Both the position numbers and the translations under genes were made by a program. From assembly GCA_903813345.2 (NCBI GenBank), contig CAIIXF020000003.1, positions 33,839,000 through 33,902,999 of the forward strand: 64,000 nt of DNA, in the 5' to 3' direction. Shown one piece after another: positions 59,343-64,000 of the stretch; position 1 is the first letter of the stretch, and every line of letters begins with the position of its first letter. Origin of the DNA: Owenia fusiformis (lineage: Eukaryota; Annelida; Polychaeta; Sabellida; Oweniidae). A model generated the notes under the pieces. The model did not search any database, had not been told where the DNA came from, and worked only from the letters and a program-made list of their open reading frames with translations.

Positions 59343-60160
59343 TGATTTAAAGCATGGCTAGTCTTTCTATTTTTAAAGGTTTATATACTAAACGTTTTTC
59401 TATATCAGATTTAATTTTTCTGGAATATAAATACTGTTAGCTGTTCAACAGATTACCGAATTCATGAGTCTACGCACAGTGATATATAATCATTTTTTTT
59501 AGTTTAGTTTATTAGTCATTGATGTGCATTCTGAGATTATTAGGTCTTTGCCATCATCATGTGGTATGTAATTCATCTCATATTGCATCAAAGTCAATGG
59601 AAAACTAACAATGTTATAGTACATCATTAGACACTTCAAACTAGGACAATATGCTAGATTGATTGAATTCAGACGAAGTTTACATTCGTTAAAACAATCT
59701 CAGGTTCACAGACCGCAGTTCAATCAAGTAAAGCAACGATAAACTTATTTTAGTAAGGACGACAAAGGAAGTTGGCAACAACATTAAATACACTAAAGGA
59801 CATGTGACTGCAGAGGTTACAATAAGTCAAAAATAGTGTGCCATTTCATGAAGAAACATTGCTAATATGCATGCTCATTAATCAACATAAGGTGTTCTGA
59901 TGTACTTATTGTACACCCTCCCCCCTCCCTACCCTACAATCTGTTTAAGGAAGTAGATGGCAGGTTGGTAGGGATGACTGAGGGGCATGACAGTAAGCAC
60001 TGGATATTGACATGAATTTTGAGATCTGGATTTTTCTTCTTTTTTTTTTAAAACTGATAATCATATATAATATATATATCTTTTATATATATATCTTTTA
60101 TTGACTCTTTAGATGTCATGACCTGACATATTAGTCATTACAAAATGAAATTTTACAAAA
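59343..60160. other. FAM20B 3' flank
   Basis: Presumed 3' UTR and intergenic DNA with an ATATAT-rich stretch (60060-60100). No other gene. Confidence 0.4.
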
Positions 60161-62897
60161 ACTACACTACACTACACTACACTACACTAATATATACAAT
60201 TTATACAAAAAACTTGTTATTTACATATGTTATAATATACTTTAGGTGTGATGCATCCAAATGTTAATCCCCAGGCAAGTTTAAGTTTTTGAATGATTTC
60301 GTAATAAAACTTCCAACTTGCTTTTGCACATATTTATCTTTTGAAGAAATTAACATAATGAATGTATTTTCAGGATCATGTTGATCAACATTAATTTTGC
60401 TAGTGATGTTGTCAAACAATATTCTTCTATTTTCTCTATGTATTTGGCATTTAATCATGAAATGAACCTCATTTTCTATTTCCCCACAAAAGTTACACAA
60501 TCTTTCATATTCAGGTTTTGGCCGTGGTTTTACATGTCTACCCAGTTCTATTTGTAATTTATGTGAACTTAATCTCAGTTGTGAAATTGATTGCCTGTGA
60601 TTTTTGTTTTGAAGGCTTAAATATTGTTCTCTTTCGAAAATTGTTTTGAATTTAATGTATGTTCTTAAAACTGGGTATAATTGTAAATCACACTTCCATT
60701 TCTCCTTATAATTTTGGTGCAATGTTTTAGTTAGATTCTTTTTGAATACATAGTCATCATCAACAACTTGTTCATTCCAAGTGTTTTCAAGATTACAATC
60801 TTTTAAAATATTATGAACCTTACTTGACCAAGTATTTTTAAATCCTAAACTGTACATTTCATAGTCATATAGATATGCTTTATAAAGGAGGTTATCTGGA
60901 CAAAGTTGTATAAGCCGTATCCAATATTTAATAAGATTAATATCAAAGCACAAACTAAGGGGGAAACGACCCAGCTCCCCATAGACTGCTAGGGTTGCAG
61001 TTGATGTTTTCACACCAAGAATGCTTTTTAAAAAGGACAGGTGAATAGTTTCAAGTGACTTGATATGTTTTTTACTTGACCATATTTCTGAACCATACAT
61101 CAAAATTGGTTGGACAAGTGAATCAAATAAATGTAAGGCAACTGATATGGGAATGTCATTAAACTTGTGATATTGTTGCTTTATTTTGAATAAAGCTTTT
61201 CTAGATTGTTCTTTAAGATAGCATATTTGTTTATCAAAATTATTTTTACTGTTGAAGATACACCCTAGATATTTGTAGTCTTCTACACATGCAATCACTT
61301 CATTATTGAATTTAAAAGTTTCATCTGATTTAGAGTTAAAAATAATAGCCTTTGTTTTAACAGTGTTGACAACAAGATGATAATTTCTGCAAAAATCAAA
61401 GAGAGAGTCTAGCATAGATTGTGCCCCAGATTTAGAGCTAGCAATTAATACTAAGTCATCAGCCCAAAGTAGATGGTTTAAAGAAACACCTTCAAACTCT
61501 ATACCATGTTCTGAGGGAAGAAAATCTTTCAAGTCATCCAAAAAATGGTTGAAAAGATATGTACTGAGAACAGAGCCCTGCATAACGCCAATTCCAGTAT
61601 TGTACGTTGGAGTAATGCCATCTTTAAGTTTGAGACATGATTTCGATTTTTTATACATGCTATCAATAATTTTAAACATTTTTGAACTTGGATGTATCCC
61701 TGATTTACATAATTTATAAAGAAGTGCTGTCCTGTTGACATAATCAAACGCTTTCCTAAAATCTACCATTATACAATATAGAGGCTTTTTCTGCCTCTTA
61801 AAATGTGAAATAATAGTGTTTAAAATGAACAAATTATCTGTTGTACGGTGACCAGATTTATAAGCAGATTGTAATGGGTCTTGAATATTGAGCATTTCTG
61901 CATTGAACACTAATCTTGTTTGAATGATTGTATCAAAAACATTTCCTAGACAAGCAAGTACATTGATTCCTCTGTAATTATCTGGATTGAAACGTGATCC
62001 TTGTTTGTAAAGAGTGGAGAGCATACCAATACTCCATTCTTCAGGGTAATCTCCTCTATCAAAGATAAAATTAAATAGTGCAGTAAAATCTAATGATAGA
62101 GCTTTACAATTTTTAATAATATTAGATGGTAAGCCATCAATACCTGGTGATTTATTAGCATTAATTTTATTTAAGGCATTTAGAACCTCTTTTTCATGTA
62201 TAACATTGTTAAGTAAATGATCACTAATTTGTAATGAATCTGTATATGAATTATGCATGTTATATTCCAATATAAAGATTTGCATTTTCTCTAAAGCTTC
62301 ATAATCAAAGAAGTCATATTTAGGTGCTTTACCAAGGTTTTTGAAAGTATCCAAAAGTACAGAGGTTGAAATTGGTATATCTCTGCTTTCATTTTTACCA
62401 GGGATTGAATGTACCATTTTCCAAAATTCTGTGGGATTATGAGCTTTAAAGTTTAATAATGATTTCAATAAGTCAGTTTGATATGCTCGTTTTTCTCTTT
62501 GCTTTGTCTGATTATATTTTTTCTGAATAATTGAAATTTCTAAGTCTGAATAATTTTCCTTAATTGCATTCCGTAATTGTTGTTTTAATCTTTTACACTC
62601 ATCATTGAACAAGGGATTAACTGGGAATTTCTTTTTAGACTTTTTAAGTTGCTTTAACTGCAGAGTGCTTTCAGATGCATGATAAATAACACGTTTAAAA
62701 ACATTCAACAAGCTATTTGAATCAATGTTTTGTCCCATTTTACAATAAAAATCATCTAAAATATCACTGCTAATATTGTCATGAAGAATTTCAGTAAAAT
62801 TATCTTTTGCTTTAAAATCCCATTTAAAATATGAATATGGCAAAATGTTAGTTTTAACAATACATGTACAGTGAAAACTGCAAGCAATATTTGCCAT
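60160..62897 (-). mobile_element. 5'-truncated LINE (non-LTR retrotransposon) with open RT frame
   Basis: The minus-strand frame 62897-60264 (877 codons) has the linker after the missing endonuclease (NPLFNDECKRLKQQLR near residue 95), then reverse transcriptase blocks: NKSPGIDGLP (248-257), PEEWSIGMLSTLYKQG, PDNYRGINVL, DFRKAFDYVN (379-388), GVMQGSVLS (437-445) and the catalytic WADD variant of FADD (478-481). A C-terminal CCHC knuckle (C801, C804, H812, C817) follows. No in-frame stop interrupts it, so insertion is recent. The apurinic endonuclease is absent; the first residues are probably flanking DNA read by chance. The 3' end appears to be a (TGTAG)n tail, seen as ACTAC repeats at 60161-60188. 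Clade not assigned. Confidence 0.9.
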
Positions 62898-64000
62898 TAG
62901 ATAGCAGTATAGCTTATGGCTTTACATAAAATATGTCAAATATGATGAATATTTACAAAGTGATTGGATGTTAGGTAGGTAGCATCTGAGTCACCCTGTA
63001 TTTAAGAAATGGCTTTTACATTACACATGTGCCAACTCTCAAAAATGCAGTGTTCTGGACTGCAACAGTAATGTTCATGTTCATGTTGTTATTGATGTTG
63101 TATGAATCAGACACATGTTATTGAAGGACAACCTTTGTATAGTATACATGAACAACCTTGCTTGTGAAAAAATGTGTTTGCTGAAGGTTTTCCTCATGAA
63201 AAAGGTTCTTTAACATGGGAGTCAATAGTATAAACATTTGGAAAAAGAAACTGAATTAACACCAGGTGTTCACTAAAGTTGTTCACTGTGACAGATTTCA
63301 CTGTAGATTACTTAAAGAGTTTGCAGTGTTTCTTGTCTTGGGATTAACATACTAACATACTGTAAATAGATTTAATTTTGCAGTATTTATTATGGCAAAT
63401 TTGCCATTTTCAGAACATTGGCTGTAATCATGAGTGTTAAACGACATGATGAACAATGAGAATATTTTGCTGGGTTTACAGTTTTAAACAGTGCATTATA
63501 TACTACATTGAATGATACTATTTCTAGATATTTATGTATTTTGTTTTTATTATAATATTCATCGACATATATTTTGTAGATTAGACTTGTAAATAGAGAT
63601 ACATTTATAAACCTGTACTATATCAGGCAAAGATTGTGAATTCTGTATTTTAACTATTTATTTTTAAATACTTCTTTTTAAGATTCTTGGACTGGTACCC
63701 TAGGTGTTAAATACTAGTAATTATTTATTTTTATGATTTTCGATAGCTTTTCCTGAAGTTGCATTTTTGTTTATGACAAGCAATTTTCAAGGACATTATA
63801 ACAAGACATAACTAGTGTTAGTTGTCAAGTGTTCAACTGTATAACAATGAATGAATAGGGGACTAGGTCAATAATGTTATTCCAAACTTTATTTAAAGTA
63901 AAACCTGTCTGATACAAATGCCATTGGGACCAGCCAAAAATGTTTGGACTAGTAGAAGTCAATGGGAAATAACAAAATTGGGACCAAGAAAAGGTTGGAC
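62898..64000. other. Intergenic to right edge, nothing recognised
   Basis: AT-rich sequence with no exon, RNA gene or repeat end that I can support. The last bases (about 63900-64000) contain 'ttgggacca' phrases twice, perhaps the start of a tandem repeat outside the window. Confidence 0.4.

Overview
The window is nuclear DNA from an invertebrate animal. Genes are split by GT-AG introns, non-coding DNA is AT-rich, and the proteins are ordinary metazoan ones (AFG3L2, NOP9, a C5orf22/UPF0489 protein, MRPS17, ENY2, FAM20B and a DEG/ENaC channel). The dense load of small inverted-repeat elements, poly-pyrimidine 'ccgtccgtc' repeats and long introns is typical of marine lophotrochozoans such as bivalves or brachiopods. 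The exact group is an inference; amphioxus or hemichordates are not excluded.

Layout. 1-4889 (-): N-terminal six coding exons of AFG3L2, running off the left edge. It is head-to-head with NOP9 (5186-23097, +, nine coding exons, phases all consistent, 707 aa). NOP9 intron 2 holds an intronless DEG/ENaC channel gene (13914-15623, +) with its own TATA/Inr promoter. 23997-28112 (-): UPF0489/C5orf22 homologue, seven exons, 478 aa, convergent with NOP9. 29754-33180 (-): MRPS17, two exons. It is head-to-head with ENY2 (33387-36067, +, five exons, 101 aa). 36756-41326: a striking array of two TTAA-bounded units in the order X-Y-Y-X-Y-Y-X. 41327-52252: gene-free, filled with nested inverted-repeat elements, including a 2,975-bp foldback element with 5-bp target duplication. 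52253-59342 (+): FAM20B-type glycosaminoglycan xylosylkinase, eight exons, with an apparent one-base phase break at exon 4. 60160-62897 (-): a 5'-truncated LINE with an 877-codon open frame.

The genes are mostly housekeeping: mitochondrial proteostasis (AFG3L2), mitochondrial translation (MRPS17), 40S ribosome biogenesis (NOP9), transcription/mRNA export (ENY2) and proteoglycan synthesis (FAM20B). Two divergent promoters pair a mitochondrial gene with a nuclear gene-expression gene and share a GCTGGCGC-CATGAA motif. The non-genic biology is dominated by non-autonomous DNA transposons, many with readable terminal inverted repeats and target-site duplications. I saw no retrovirus, LTR element or Polinton. 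Exon coordinates were derived by hand from splice consensus, reading phase and remembered family sequences; no alignment could be run.
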